Shown here one piece after another: positions 27,950 to 36,949 of a stretch of DNA of 64,000 nt. Origin of the DNA: Mucilaginibacter aquatilis (GTDB taxonomy: Bacteria > Bacteroidota > Bacteroidia > Sphingobacteriales > Sphingobacteriaceae); the NCBI RefSeq assembly GCF_009755275.1, contig NZ_WQLA01000003.1, forward strand, positions 186,001 through 250,000, read 5' to 3'. Position numbers and translations under genes: made by a program. The notes under the pieces are model-generated. The model did not search any database, was not told the origin of the DNA, and saw nothing but the letters and a program-made list of their open reading frames with translations. Position 1 is the first letter of the stretch; each line of letters starts with the position of its first letter.

Positions 27950-29347
27950 ATGAGTCACAGATACGCTACCTTTATCAAAGCCATTAATCTTTCTGTTGAT
28001 TATGTGATTTTGAATGTAAGTATGATACTGGCTTATATCATCGTTGATAAATCATACATCATTTGGATTAATAACAAAAATTATTTACCTATTGTATTGG
28101 TTTTCAATTTAATATGGCTGCTATCTGCTAACATCACCCGGTTTTACGAGCAGGTATTGAATAAGGACTCCATCAAAACATTCAGAGGAGTTTTCAAAAC
28201 ATACCTGTTGTTTGTAAGCTTAATATGCTTTACTGTTTTAATCATCATCGGTACTAAAGCTTATTCAATTACAAGGCAGTACCTGTTTTATTCACTCGCA
28301 CTATTCGGGTTCTTGCTTGGGGTTTGGAAACTTGTTTTCCTGGCAATACGTCGCAGCGATAGAGCAATGCTGACCGACTTCAGGCAAGTGGTTATTGTTG
28401 GCGGTGGACGCATTGGTAACGATTTGTATAACTTCATTACTCAAAATCCAGAACGAGGGTATAAAATCGTTGGCTTCTTTGAGGACAGGGTTAATGAAAT
28501 AGATCCCGATTTGTATTTGGGTGGTGTTGATGAATGCATTCAATACGTAAAGGACAACCGGGTTGATGAAATTTTTTGTACGCTACCCAACAGTGAGGCT
28601 ACCAAGATAGAACGCCTTATGATGGATGCCGATAAGAACCTCATCAGGTTTAAACTCATACCTGAATTTTATTATACCCACAAACCTACCTTTGTACAAA
28701 ACTTCGGTCACATACCTGTTATATCCATCAGGCCCGAGCCTTTGGAAAACATGCTTAACCGCTTTTTCAAACGCCTGTTTGATATTGCCTTTTCGGTATT
28801 TATCATTGTGTTTGTATTTAGCTGGCTGATGCCAATACTGGCTATTATAATCAAAGTAACCTCACCGGGGCCGGTATTTTTCGTGCAGCGCCGGTCAGGT
28901 CGCGACAATGAGGCATTTAATTGCTACAAGTTTCGAAGCATGCAGGTCAACATTGATTCTGACTCTAAACAAGCAACACGGGGCGATGCACGTATTACCA
29001 AGATTGGTGCGTTTATGCGCAAAACGAATCTTGATGAGCTACCGCAGTTTTTTAACGTACTGTTGGGTAATATGACGGTTGTTGGGCCTCGTCCGCATAT
29101 GTTAAGGCATACCGAAGAATATTCGAGCCTGATTGATCAATTTATGGTGAGACACTTTTTAAAGCCCGGAATAACAGGTTGGGCACAAGTAAACGGCTTG
29201 CGTGGCGAAACCAAAACTACCGAAGATATGCTGCAACGCGTACAGGCAGATGTTTGGTACCTGGAAAACTGGTCGTTTTTACTGGATTTGAAAATTATAT
29301 TCCTCACTTTTTATGGGACTATAAAAGGGGATAAAAATGCTTTTTAA
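27950..29347 (+). CDS. wcaJ: Undecaprenyl-phosphate sugar phosphotransferase (WcaJ-type)
   Basis: This enzyme starts repeat-unit synthesis by moving a hexose-1-phosphate onto undecaprenyl phosphate. The 465 residues hold an N-terminal block of four membrane helices, a CoA-binding-like Rossmann region (VVIVGGGRIGNDLYNFI near 147) and a C-terminal sugar-transferase domain after a re-entrant helix (FKRLFDIAFSVFIIV). KVTSPGPVFFVQRRSGRDNE and the LPQFFNVLLGNMTVVGPRPH motif are intact. Glucose is the commonest donor for this subtype, but this is not provable from sequence. It closes the locus. Confidence 0.93.
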   Translation: MSHRYATFIKAINLSVDYVILNVSMILAYIIVDKSYIIWINNKNYLPIVLVFNLIWLLSANITRFYEQVLNKDSIKTFRGVFKTYLLFVSLICFTVLIIIGTKAYSITRQYLFYSLALFGFLLGVWKLVFLAIRRSDRAMLTDFRQVVIVGGGRIGNDLYNFITQNPERGYKIVGFFEDRVNEIDPDLYLGGVDECIQYVKDNRVDEIFCTLPNSEATKIERLMMDADKNLIRFKLIPEFYYTHKPTFVQNFGHIPVISIRPEPLENMLNRFFKRLFDIAFSVFIIVFVFSWLMPILAIIIKVTSPGPVFFVQRRSGRDNEAFNCYKFRSMQVNIDSDSKQATRGDARITKIGAFMRKTNLDELPQFFNVLLGNMTVVGPRPHMLRHTEEYSSLIDQFMVRHFLKPGITGWAQVNGLRGETKTTEDMLQRVQADVWYLENWSFLLDLKIIFLTFYGTIKGDKNAF

Positions 29348-29429
29348 GCTTATTTGAAAAATAACCGGCTATAAATCAGCATCATCCATCAAAGTGCAAA
29401 AAATAGTTTTAAGTTTTATAAGATAACAC

Positions 29430-29437
29430 TATATTTG
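29430..29437 (+). promoter_or_regulatory. -7 box of the tRNA-Leu gene
   Basis: A perfect TATATTTG ends 12 bases before the mature tRNA 5' end. No clear -33 TTG is seen. Confidence 0.65.
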
Positions 29438-29449
29438 CACCTCAATAAC

Positions 29450-29531
29450 GCGGAAGTGGCGTAATTGGTAGCCGCACCAGACTTAGGATCTGGCGCCGCG
29501 AGGCGTGGGGGTTCGAGTCCCTTCTTCCGCA
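29450..29531 (+). tRNA. tRNA-Leu (anticodon UAG)
   Basis: This is an 82-nt class II tRNA. The acceptor arms GCGGAAG and CTTCCGC pair perfectly, the anticodon stem CCAGA/TCTGG encloses CTTAGGA with anticodon TAG, a long variable arm is present, and GGTTCGAGTCC forms the T arm. The discriminator is A and CCA is not encoded. It reads CUN leucine codons. Confidence 0.97.
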
Positions 29532-29532
29532 C

Positions 29533-29569
29533 AAGCCGTTAACTTATAAGTTAACGGCTTTCTTTTTTC
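29533..29569 (+). terminator. Terminator of tRNA-Leu
   Basis: A perfect 28-base palindrome, AAGCCGTTAACTTA / TAAGTTAACGGCTT, starts two bases after the tRNA and runs into a T-rich tract. Confidence 0.85.
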
Positions 29570-29643
29570 TCAGCCACCTAAATAATTCTTCTCTGTTTTC
29601 CTGTAATTTGCGTTTTTTCTAAGCGTTTAATGGCATTATCATT

Positions 29644-31953
29644 ATGAAACCTAATATGAAGTTTTATATAGCCCTGCTGATACTTCTTTGGGGAGCAAAT
29701 AACACAGTGTGCGAGGCTCAAAATGTTTTTAATATCAAAAGCTATGGTGCAGTTGAAAGTGAATCTATTGATAATGCTAAGGCAATTCAAAAAGCTATTG
29801 ATGTCTGCGCATCAAAGGGCGGGGGTAATGTACTCGTTCCTGATGGTAAGTTTTTGAGTGGAACTATCTTTCTTAAATCAAACGTAACCCTTTTCCTTTC
29901 TCCACTTGCTGTTTTAAAAGGGAGTACAAAAATGCTTGATTACAATGCCAGCAATGCACTTGAGCGTCGCGGTTTTATTTGTGCGGTAAAACAGCATAAT
30001 ATAGGGATTACCGGTACGGGTAGTGTAAATGGGCAAGGCGAAGCTGACACCTTTTACAGTGCCGACATGAAAAATGGTTTACCAGGCCGACCAAATTGCA
30101 TTGTGTTTAATGATTGCACAAACGTAACCCTTAAAGACTTTACCTTGCGTAATAGTGCACATTGGAGTATAGATATCAAAAATTGTGACTCCATTAAAGC
30201 AGAAAGCATAAAGGTGTTTAGCAAAGTTGTGGCTAATAATGATGGTATTGATTTAACCGATTGTCATACGGCTACTATTTTAAACAGCGAATTTATTTGT
30301 GGGGATGACGCAATTTGCTTTAAGAGTGACAGTAAAAGAGGCGTAAAAGATATTGTAGTCAAAAATTGCAGCGCGAGTAGCCAGTCTAATGCAATTAAGT
30401 TTGGCACCAAAAGCGTTGGAGGCTTCACCAACGTTTATATATCCGATTGTAAGCTTTATAATACGCGCTTATCGGGCTTGGCGTTAGAGGTAGTAGATGG
30501 CGGAACGCTGAACAATATAAGAATAAGCAACATCACGATGAATAAGGTGAATGGTGCAATTTTTATGAAACTTGGTAAGCGAAGCGGAAATGGAAACGGT
30601 TCGCTGTATAATGTAGAGCTCAACCATATTTCTGCAGATAGCATTGGCTATTGGAAGCCTGATAAACGCGCCCGCTATTTTAAAAATGCCGCTGATGAAA
30701 GGATTGGAGTAATACTATCAGGGATGCCAATGAATCCCATAACTGACATCAATTTAACTAACATCAAACTTCGCTTTGCGGGTGGCGGACTACCTGCCGA
30801 TGCAACAGTGGTAATGCCTGAGGTGCCCGCTGTTTATCCGGAATATTCTAACTGGGGAGTAACACCTGCCTATGGCATCAATTTGCGCCATGCAAAAAAT
30901 GTAAATATTAATGGACTTGAATTGAGCAGTGTAAAATCTGATGCCCGGCCGGCATTCTTGACAGACGATGTAGAGGCCATCCGCATTAAAAAGCTCGATG
31001 CAAAAGTGACTGCTGCAAAGTCAGTAGTTAAAATGAGCAACACCAAAAACGTGATTATAAGCCAATCAGTTGTTCAGCCGGGCGTTGCCGCGTACCTGGC
31101 ATTAAGCGGCAACATTAAACAGGTTAATCTGTCTGATAATGATTTTAAGGGACTGAATAAAGTATATACCCTAAATGATAATGCCAGCGAAATAGAGATA
31201 GCAGGATTGAAGAGCAAATCAGTTTTACAAAGTAAGGAGAGCAAGCCATTGGCTGTTTACTTATTAATGGGCCAATCTAACATGGCGGGCCGCGGTGTTA
31301 TAACCGGAACACTCGCGCAAGAACATAACGACAGTGTGCTGGTGTTGAACAAAGATGGCGAGTGGGTTGTCGCGCATCATCCCTTGCATTACGACAAGCC
31401 ATCAATGGCAGGAGCCGGGCCCGGGCTTATGTTTGGTATGGAAATGAAGAAAGCTCATCCGGGTGTAACCATAGGGTTGGTGCCATGCGCTGTTGGCGGC
31501 ACATCAATAGAAAAATGGGTGCCCGGCGCTTATGATGAAGTTACTAAAACACACCCTTACGATGATGCGGTTGCCAGGATTGAGGCTGCGATGAAGCAAG
31601 GCACCATTAAAGGTGTTATATGGCATCAGGGCGAGGCTAACTCCAGTCCGCAAAAGGTTGAAACTTACCTTGCCCAGCTGAGTGAACTAATTGGCCGTAT
31701 AAGGAAATTAGTTAAAAATCCTGACTTGCCTTTTGTAGCTGGTAAATTAGGATTGTTCAACAATAAGTTTTACGATTTCAATATAGAGATTGTGAAGCTG
31801 CCACAGGTAGTATCTAACACAGCAGTAGTATCATCAGACGGCTTGGATCATAAAGGTGACGGGTTACATTTTAACGGTCATTCAGCAGATGAATTGGGGA
31901 GAAGATATGCTGAAAAAATGCTCGAACTCGAAGGTGAAACCGTTAAGAAATAA
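29644..31953 (+). CDS. Secreted GH28-like pectinase fused to a CE6-type acetylesterase
   Basis: This 769-residue protein has a signal peptide (KFYIALLILLWGANNTVC, cleavage near CEA-Q). Residues about 27-500 form a right-handed beta-helix of the polygalacturonase (GH28) type, with NNDGIDLTDC near 197 and GDDAICFKS near 220 carrying the catalytic-type aspartates. The usual GHG and RIK motifs are not visible; SNAIKFGTKSVGG and SGLALEVVDGG occupy those places, so activity may differ from ordinary polygalacturonase. Residues about 533-769 form an SGNH/CE6-like acetylesterase: LLMGQSNMAGRG, GGTSIEKW, HQGEANS and DGLHFNGHS. A combined backbone hydrolase and deacetylase for acetylated pectin is the likely role. 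No SusCD pair is nearby. Confidence 0.85.
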   Translation: MKPNMKFYIALLILLWGANNTVCEAQNVFNIKSYGAVESESIDNAKAIQKAIDVCASKGGGNVLVPDGKFLSGTIFLKSNVTLFLSPLAVLKGSTKMLDYNASNALERRGFICAVKQHNIGITGTGSVNGQGEADTFYSADMKNGLPGRPNCIVFNDCTNVTLKDFTLRNSAHWSIDIKNCDSIKAESIKVFSKVVANNDGIDLTDCHTATILNSEFICGDDAICFKSDSKRGVKDIVVKNCSASSQSNAIKFGTKSVGGFTNVYISDCKLYNTRLSGLALEVVDGGTLNNIRISNITMNKVNGAIFMKLGKRSGNGNGSLYNVELNHISADSIGYWKPDKRARYFKNAADERIGVILSGMPMNPITDINLTNIKLRFAGGGLPADATVVMPEVPAVYPEYSNWGVTPAYGINLRHAKNVNINGLELSSVKSDARPAFLTDDVEAIRIKKLDAKVTAAKSVVKMSNTKNVIISQSVVQPGVAAYLALSGNIKQVNLSDNDFKGLNKVYTLNDNASEIEIAGLKSKSVLQSKESKPLAVYLLMGQSNMAGRGVITGTLAQEHNDSVLVLNKDGEWVVAHHPLHYDKPSMAGAGPGLMFGMEMKKAHPGVTIGLVPCAVGGTSIEKWVPGAYDEVTKTHPYDDAVARIEAAMKQGTIKGVIWHQGEANSSPQKVETYLAQLSELIGRIRKLVKNPDLPFVAGKLGLFNNKFYDFNIEIVKLPQVVSNTAVVSSDGLDHKGDGLHFNGHSADELGRRYAEKMLELEGETVKK

Positions 31954-31994
31954 AAAGAGGGCTGCAGGATTTGTTTATCCGCAGCCCTCTTTTT
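31952..31994. terminator. Bidirectional terminator after the GH28-CE6 gene
   Basis: The arms AAAAAGAGGGCTGC and GCAGCCCTCTTTTT, with an inner GGAT/ATCC extension across a one-base bulge, form a strong hairpin flanked by A and T runs. It lies between convergent genes. Confidence 0.85.
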
Positions 31995-32014
31995 AAATTG
32001 ATGAAAATGCCAGG

Positions 32015-32752
32015 TTATACAACAGCGCTGTGCAGCTGACTGGTTATAGCTGATGGATTCTCATCTATATCAATGTACTGTTTAAAGTTGCGTACATCAT
32101 CATCTACCATCTTTTTAAATAACGGGTTTAACACATGGCCTAGCGCTGTACCAACGCCACCTGCAGGCGGCAAATAGCTAATTACAACATCTATCAGTGT
32201 TCCTTTGCCATCTTCCGCATCGCGAAAGCGTACTTTACCGGCATTGTCAATAGTAGAGCCTGGTAATGAACTCCATCCAATAGCGTAGCCCGGTTCGTCA
32301 TTTACTATTTCTGCATCCCAGCTTACGGTAGCTACATTGGCCGGTAGTTTCAACACCCAGTGCGAGCGTTTGCTATCAAGTACCTCAACGCTTTCAAGAT
32401 GTTTCATAAATTTAGGCAGGTTATCTAACTGGCGCCAAAATTCGTACACTTCCTGGCGGGATTTGTTCACCGTAAATGATGAGCGTATGTTTACGTTAAC
32501 CGGTTCGGTGCTGTTTTTACCAACGCGCGAGTAAACTTCGCAATGGCCGGTAATGCCTCTGTTAATTAAATATCCGCCTGCACCTATTTTTAGTATGCTG
32601 GTAAACGGACTATTGAAAATATTGGCAAGGCCCGATAGCGAAAACTTCAAGCCTGCTGCTATTGAAACATAGCGTTCAGGCCATTCTAAATTTATTGGGG
32701 CTTCGGTCCAGCCTTCTATCAACGGTTTTTTTTCTGTTGCTGTAGTTGCCAT
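32015..32752 (-). CDS. SRPBCC-family membrane protein
   Basis: These 245 residues have an N-terminal DUF2892-like segment (about 20-70; PERYVSIAAGLKFSLSGLAN then ILKIGAGGYLINRGITGHC) with weak membrane helices. An SRPBCC/polyketide-cyclase domain follows (about 85-235; SFTVNKSRQEVYEFWRQLDN, MKHLESVEVLD, IGWSSLPGS). The same layout occurs in the COG5637 group common in Bacteroidota. The domain binds hydrophobic ligands in other families, but the function here is unknown. A near-consensus -7 box (AATATTTG on the minus strand, 32790-32797) lies upstream. Confidence 0.8.
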   Translation of the reverse strand: MATTATEKKPLIEGWTEAPINLEWPERYVSIAAGLKFSLSGLANIFNSPFTSILKIGAGGYLINRGITGHCEVYSRVGKNSTEPVNVNIRSSFTVNKSRQEVYEFWRQLDNLPKFMKHLESVEVLDSKRSHWVLKLPANVATVSWDAEIVNDEPGYAIGWSSLPGSTIDNAGKVRFRDAEDGKGTLIDVVISYLPPAGGVGTALGHVLNPLFKKMVDDDVRNFKQYIDIDENPSAITSQLHSAVV

Positions 32753-32892
32753 AACATTGTTTTTTATAGGTACTTATGTAAACATGGCTCAAATATTTAA
32801 GTTTTCGTTAACTGAAATTTAATTTCCTTTAACAGGTTTTGTAGCTGAATTGAACCAATTATCGCCGGTAATCATGTATTTGATTTTTTTGA

Positions 32893-32900
32893 TAACTTTG
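32893..32900 (+). promoter_or_regulatory. -7 box before the DUF6580 gene
   Basis: TAACTTTG fits TAnnTTTG and ends 20 bases upstream of the start codon. No matching -33 element is seen. Confidence 0.5.
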
Positions 32901-32920
32901 CGTGCATATACAATAAGCAC

Positions 32921-33511
32921 ATGTCATCAATACAAAAAATTAAACTTAGCACACCCCAACTGTTATGGATTATTTTGGCCTCGGTTTTAACAACCGGAGC
33001 AATGCGCTTGCTGAGTTTTTATGTGCCTGTGCTAAGTAATTTTACACCAATGGGAGCCGTTGCCATATTTGGTGGCGCCTATTTTGCCGATAAGTGGAAG
33101 GCAGGTTTAGTATCAATTATTACACTTTTTGTTACAGACGTATTCATAAACTACCTATACATGAATAAGGTTATTTTATGGTACGGAAACAGCGCACTTT
33201 GGCTGTATGGTAGCTTACTTATTATGATAGGCATAGGGAGCTTAATTAAAAAAGCCAACGTTACAAATGTGCTGCTGGCATCATTAGCAAGTGTGGCAAT
33301 ACATTGGTTACTAACCGATATTGAACCATGGTTGTATAGCAGTTATTATGATAAAGGCCTTTTAGGTTATGGCGAATCATTACTAATGGCTATACCATTT
33401 GAACGCAACATGCTGTTAGCCGATGCGTTTTTTGGTGCTGTTCTGTTTGGTGGATATGCTTTAATTAAAAACAGGTTTACCTCTGCTCAGGTCAGTGGCG
33501 CACAAATATGA
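32921..33511 (+). CDS. DUF6580 family membrane protein
   Basis: This integral membrane protein of 196 residues has five or six helices. The pattern FTPMGAVAIFGGAYFADKW near residue 40, the acidic TDVFINYLYM and the final block LLADAFFGAVLFGGYALIKN match DUF6580. The family resembles the substrate-binding S component of ECF vitamin or metal transporters and often lies near cobalamin or metal genes. No such neighbours are visible here, so the ligand is unknown. Its last 25 bases overlap the convergent ypdA gene. Confidence 0.78.
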   Translation: MSSIQKIKLSTPQLLWIILASVLTTGAMRLLSFYVPVLSNFTPMGAVAIFGGAYFADKWKAGLVSIITLFVTDVFINYLYMNKVILWYGNSALWLYGSLLIMIGIGSLIKKANVTNVLLASLASVAIHWLLTDIEPWLYSSYYDKGLLGYGESLLMAIPFERNMLLADAFFGAVLFGGYALIKNRFTSAQVSGAQI

Positions 33512-34458
33512 TCAATAATCATTTTGGCGTGAATTCTTGAGTTTTCAATAAACCACAAGTGTGTGTCCATACCACCGCAAACTACGCCGGCAAGATAAAC
33601 ACCCGGCAAATTGGTTTCCATTGTTTGAGGATTGTACTGAGGGATATATTTGCCATCGTTAGATAAGTTAACTCCAATATTTCTTAAAAAATCGAAGTTA
33701 GGTTTGTAGCCGGTCATAGCCATTACAAAGTCATTTGGGATGGTTACCATACCAGTTGGCGTTTGAATATCTACCTCACGCTCACGTATTGCTTTTAAAT
33801 TGGAGTTGAAATAAGCTTTGATGCTGCCTTCCTCAATTCGGTTCAAAATGTCAGGTCGTACCCAGTATTTTACGCGGTTGCTTATTTCGCTGTCACGTAC
33901 AACCATAGTTACTTCTGCACCTTTACGGTATGTTTCTAAAGCTACATCAACAGACGAGTTGCTTGCGCCAACCACCAAAACTTTCTGTAAGGTATAGAAG
34001 TGAGGATCCTGATAGTAGTGTTTAACCTTAGGCAAATTTTCGCCAGGTATATCGAGGTTTACGGCAATGTCATAGAACCCTGTAGCAATAACAATATGCG
34101 TTGCTTTGTAACTGCTTTTAGAAGTATTGATGTTATAGGCCTGATTCTCATCGTTTGCTTTATTAACAGACAGAACCTCCTCAAATAAATTTAACGGCAA
34201 ACTATTAGCTAAAGCTACCCGGCGGTAATATTCAAGTGCATCGGCCCGGTTAGGTTTAACATGTGTTGTTGAAAAGGGAAAGCCGCCAATCTCTAACTTT
34301 TCTGACGTGGAAAAGAAAGTCATGGTAGATGGATAATTGTAAAGCGAATTAACCAGCGTTCCTTTTTCAATAATAACAAAGCTCAGTCCGGCCTTTTGTG
34401 CCGCAAGCCCGCAAGCTAAGCCAATGGGGCCACCGCCTATAATAACAATATCAAGCAT
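33487..34458 (-). CDS. ypdA: YpdA-type bacillithiol disulfide reductase
   Basis: This 323-residue pyridine-nucleotide disulfide reductase-fold flavoprotein lacks a CxxC redox pair, as YpdA does. The FAD loop is DIVIIGGGPIGLACGLAAQK (3-22), then YNYPSTMTFFSTSEKLEIGG and the NADPH loop VVGASNSSVDVALETYRKG. MAMTGYKPNFDFLR and the C-terminal AGVVCGGMDTHLWFIENSR are characteristic. YpdA recycles oxidised bacillithiol with NADPH, implying that the host makes bacillithiol. It lies 16 bases downstream of the small acetyltransferase gene on the same strand. Confidence 0.88.
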   Translation of the reverse strand: MLDIVIIGGGPIGLACGLAAQKAGLSFVIIEKGTLVNSLYNYPSTMTFFSTSEKLEIGGFPFSTTHVKPNRADALEYYRRVALANSLPLNLFEEVLSVNKANDENQAYNINTSKSSYKATHIVIATGFYDIAVNLDIPGENLPKVKHYYQDPHFYTLQKVLVVGASNSSVDVALETYRKGAEVTMVVRDSEISNRVKYWVRPDILNRIEEGSIKAYFNSNLKAIREREVDIQTPTGMVTIPNDFVMAMTGYKPNFDFLRNIGVNLSNDGKYIPQYNPQTMETNLPGVYLAGVVCGGMDTHLWFIENSRIHAKMIIDHICAPLT

Positions 34459-34474
34459 ATTTTAATTTTACCAG

Positions 34475-34756
34475 CTACGCCAATACATCCTTAAACTGGT
34501 CGTTACCGGTAAGTACTGATTTGGCAAATGTACAAGAAGGAATGATTTTGAAATGTTTTTGGCGTGCATAATTTATTCCCGCCTCAATAAGCTGTTTACC
34601 CAGGCTTTTGCCCTCATAAGCTGCATCAACTTCTGTATGGTAAATGTCCATTTCGGTGTTATTCACCAACATATAACGCATATCGCCCAGGCGTTCACCC
34701 TGCTCATCAATATAAAAAATTCCGTCGTCGCCTGTGGTATGATGTTTTATTTCCAT
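34475..34756 (-). CDS. Small GNAT-type acetyltransferase (YjdJ/COG2388)
   Basis: This is a 93-residue minimal GNAT: MEIKHHTTGDDGIFYIDEQG, then the acetyl-CoA loop region YHTEVDAAYEGKSLGKQLIE and IIPSCTFAKSVL. I start at the ATG at 34756, because eight upstream codons have no family similarity. It precedes ypdA by 16 bases and is probably co-transcribed. Substrates of this family are unknown. A second member lies at 48243. Confidence 0.82.
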   Translation of the reverse strand: MEIKHHTTGDDGIFYIDEQGERLGDMRYMLVNNTEMDIYHTEVDAAYEGKSLGKQLIEAGINYARQKHFKIIPSCTFAKSVLTGNDQFKDVLA

Positions 34757-34888
34757 TGCGTGTAAGTTAAAACATAACAACGCTTAAATAAGCAAAACCG
34801 CTGTGGCTAAATTTTATAATGATATTGGAATGATAGTAGGGCTGTAAAACAAGTTGTGCAGGAAACACAAAAAAGAGAAAATAAAAAT

Positions 34889-34984
34889 GGGTAAGCTACT
34901 TCTATCGCACCGCTCAACTCTCTACCCTTGCTGCGTTCCCACCCTGGGGGAGTTCAAGAGGAGCTGGTCGTAAAAGACTTACCC
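34889..34984 (-). ncRNA. ffs: Signal recognition particle RNA (4.5S, small bacterial type)
   Basis: Read on the minus strand, this 96-nt stretch begins GGGTAAG and ends CTTACCC, which pair. The apical part contains CCCCCAGGGTGGGAACGC followed by AGCAAGGGTAG: the GGAA tetraloop and the asymmetric internal loop (CAGG opposite GCAGCAA) that bind the Ffh M domain. Side-stem complementarity (AACTC/GAGTT, GCTC/GAGC) gives one long rod. A -7 box ends 4 bases upstream of the proposed 5' end, and a T-rich run follows the 3' end. No competing reading frame exists. Exact ends are estimated. Confidence 0.92.
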
Positions 34985-34988
34985 GTCA

Positions 34989-34996
34989 CAAAAGTA
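34989..34996 (-). promoter_or_regulatory. -7 box of the SRP RNA gene
   Basis: TACTTTTG on the minus strand matches TAnnTTTG and places the transcription start close to the GGGTAAG 5' arm. Confidence 0.7.
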
Positions 34997-35072
34997 GAAA
35001 TTTTTACGTGTTTTAAGTAAATAATTGTAAAGTTGTTGTTAAGCAATTGATGCTCAATCCGTAAAAATAAAT

Positions 35073-35627
35073 TCAATAGGTCAATTGGTTCTTAAAGTCA
35101 AGGCGTTCATATATTTCATACCTGGCATTAGGTTTAAAAGTTTCGCGCGCTAATATGGTAAGCTTATCCACCACAAAACTATCTTTATACTCTACCGAGC
35201 GAATATGTGGCCACAGTTTATAAAAATCATCAACAGGAATAGCTTTTGTTACAGTAATGTGCGGCGTTATGGTAGCCTTTACATTTAGTTGCTTGTTTAA
35301 AAGTGCAAACCAGTTATCAGTTTTTTGAGTAGGCTTAATTGCTGCATAAATAGTAGCGCTGTTGTTGCCGTGTAAGAAAAAGCTAAATCCATCAACCTGC
35401 AGTTTAACCGGAGGCATGCCATATACTTTGTTTCTGAAAGAGTTTATAGCGGTAGTTACAATATGCGGTTTTTGCCTTTCAATATAACATAAACTTACAT
35501 GTGCAGTACCTTTTACTCCCGGATATGTACCGATATATTCACATGCTTTAAGCTTATAGTGTTTAATCTGATTTTTTACATCTTCTGAGGGTTCCAAGAG
35601 AAACAGATAATCTTTGTAATCGGTCAT
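35073..35627 (-). CDS. 2'-5' RNA ligase-like 2H phosphoesterase
   Basis: These 184 residues have the two HxS/T motifs of the 2H superfamily: TAHVSLCYIE near residue 42 and TPHITVTKAIP near residue 122, separated by the usual 80 residues. Members hydrolyse or form 2'-linked or cyclic phosphodiester bonds on RNA or nucleotides. The precise substrate is unknown. It is divergent from dinB, with a 73-base gap. Confidence 0.8.
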   Translation of the reverse strand: MTDYKDYLFLLEPSEDVKNQIKHYKLKACEYIGTYPGVKGTAHVSLCYIERQKPHIVTTAINSFRNKVYGMPPVKLQVDGFSFFLHGNNSATIYAAIKPTQKTDNWFALLNKQLNVKATITPHITVTKAIPVDDFYKLWPHIRSVEYKDSFVVDKLTILARETFKPNARYEIYERLDFKNQLTY

Positions 35628-35700
35628 AACTATGAATTTTGATTCTCAAAAATGCTAACTTTTTTAGCAAAAAATCAAATTATTTTTTCAACTTTGTTTT

Positions 35701-36888
35701 GTGGAAAACCTGAGGCATATAGTACATATCGACCTTGATTCATTTTTTGTATCCGTTGAGCGCCGTTTAAATCCGGCACTTATTGGCAAACCTGTAATTA
35801 TTGGCGGTTCAAAAGATAGAGGGGTAGTTACCTCGTGCAGTTATGAGGCGCGGCAATTTGGCATACATTCAGGAATGCCCAGCAGTAAAGCATACCGTTT
35901 ATGTCCGCATGCTATATTTTTGAAAGGTAGCCACGGCAGATATTCAGAAGCATCGCGCGAGGTCACGAAAATTATTCATGATTCAGTTCCATTATATCAA
36001 AAAACATCTGTTGATGAGTTTTATATTGATTTAACCGGCATGGACCGTTTTTATGATCCTTATCAACTGGCAACAGATCTTCGCCAACGCGTTATTAATG
36101 ATACGGGTTTACCTATTTCGTTCGGTATGGCATCTTGTAAAACGGTTGCTAAAATGGCCACAAATCAGGCCAAGCCAAACGGACAGCTAAGGGTGCCTCA
36201 TGGTGGTGAGGTTGACTTCATGGCGCCTTTAAACATCAGCAAAATACCCATGCTGGGCAAAAAGACATGCGAAAAGCTTTACACTTATGGCATCGAAAAA
36301 ATAGGCGATTTGCAGAAAACTAATGTTCGTTTTCTTGAAAGCTTATTTGGAAAGGCGGGCAAATACATTTGGGACAAAGCCCACGGCATTGATGACAGTG
36401 AAATTATTCCGTACAGCGACAGGAAATCTATTTCAACAGAGCATACCTTTCATGAAGATACAGCTAATCGTCATCAATTGGAAACTATATTAGTTTCCAT
36501 GACTGAAGAGCTTGCATTTAAGCTGCGAAGCGAGAATAAGTTAGCCTCATGCCTGGCTATTAAAATACGTTATGCAAACTTTGAAACGCATACCCTGCAA
36601 GAGAAAATTGCGCTAACATCTGCCGAGCATGTTTTAATACCAGGAATAAAGAATTTACTTAAGCGCGCCTGGAACCAGCATAGACCTATACGATTGATTG
36701 GCGTGAAACTAAGTCAGCTATGTTCGGGCAGCTATCAGATAAACCTGTTTGAAGATAATGAGGAGCAGATAAAGCTATACAAGGCCATGGACAGCATTAA
36801 CTTTAAATTTGGCAATAAAACCGTTTGCAGGGCTGCCGGTATGGAAATTACACAGCGCAACTTTAATCCATTTCATCCAACCGTGTAG
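35701..36888 (+). CDS. dinB: DNA polymerase IV (Y family)
   Basis: DinB is an error-prone translesion polymerase of 395 residues. The catalytic aspartate-rich motif HIDLDSFFVSVE is at 9-20, and SVDEFYIDLTG near 103 supplies the second acidic pair. The thumb helix-hairpin-helix reads KIPMLGKKTCEKLYTYGIEK, and a little-finger domain follows. The start is GTG at 35701; no ATG exists before the active site. The C-terminal INLFEDNEEQIKLYKAMDSI resembles a QxxLF-type sliding-clamp motif (QINLF). Candidate -7 elements (TATTTTTT at 35681, CAACTTTG at 35689) lie very close to the GTG. Confidence 0.94.
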   Translation: MENLRHIVHIDLDSFFVSVERRLNPALIGKPVIIGGSKDRGVVTSCSYEARQFGIHSGMPSSKAYRLCPHAIFLKGSHGRYSEASREVTKIIHDSVPLYQKTSVDEFYIDLTGMDRFYDPYQLATDLRQRVINDTGLPISFGMASCKTVAKMATNQAKPNGQLRVPHGGEVDFMAPLNISKIPMLGKKTCEKLYTYGIEKIGDLQKTNVRFLESLFGKAGKYIWDKAHGIDDSEIIPYSDRKSISTEHTFHEDTANRHQLETILVSMTEELAFKLRSENKLASCLAIKIRYANFETHTLQEKIALTSAEHVLIPGIKNLLKRAWNQHRPIRLIGVKLSQLCSGSYQINLFEDNEEQIKLYKAMDSINFKFGNKTVCRAAGMEITQRNFNPFHPTV

Positions 36889-36906
36889 CGTTGTATTATG
36901 AAATAC

Positions 36907-36935
36907 TTGATGTAAATGATGCTATATTAGCTTTA
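36907..36935 (+). promoter_or_regulatory. Promoter of the 2-oxoadipate module
   Basis: TTG (36907-36909), an 18-base spacer and TAGCTTTA (36928-36935, last base off consensus) precede the start codon at 36950 by 14 bases. Confidence 0.45.
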
Positions 36936-36949
36936 TAAATCTACACGAG

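Noticed and set aside
29450..29569. tRNA-Leu as an integration site
   Set aside because: There is no repeat of the tRNA 3' end and no integrase gene in the window; the palindrome after it is a terminator.
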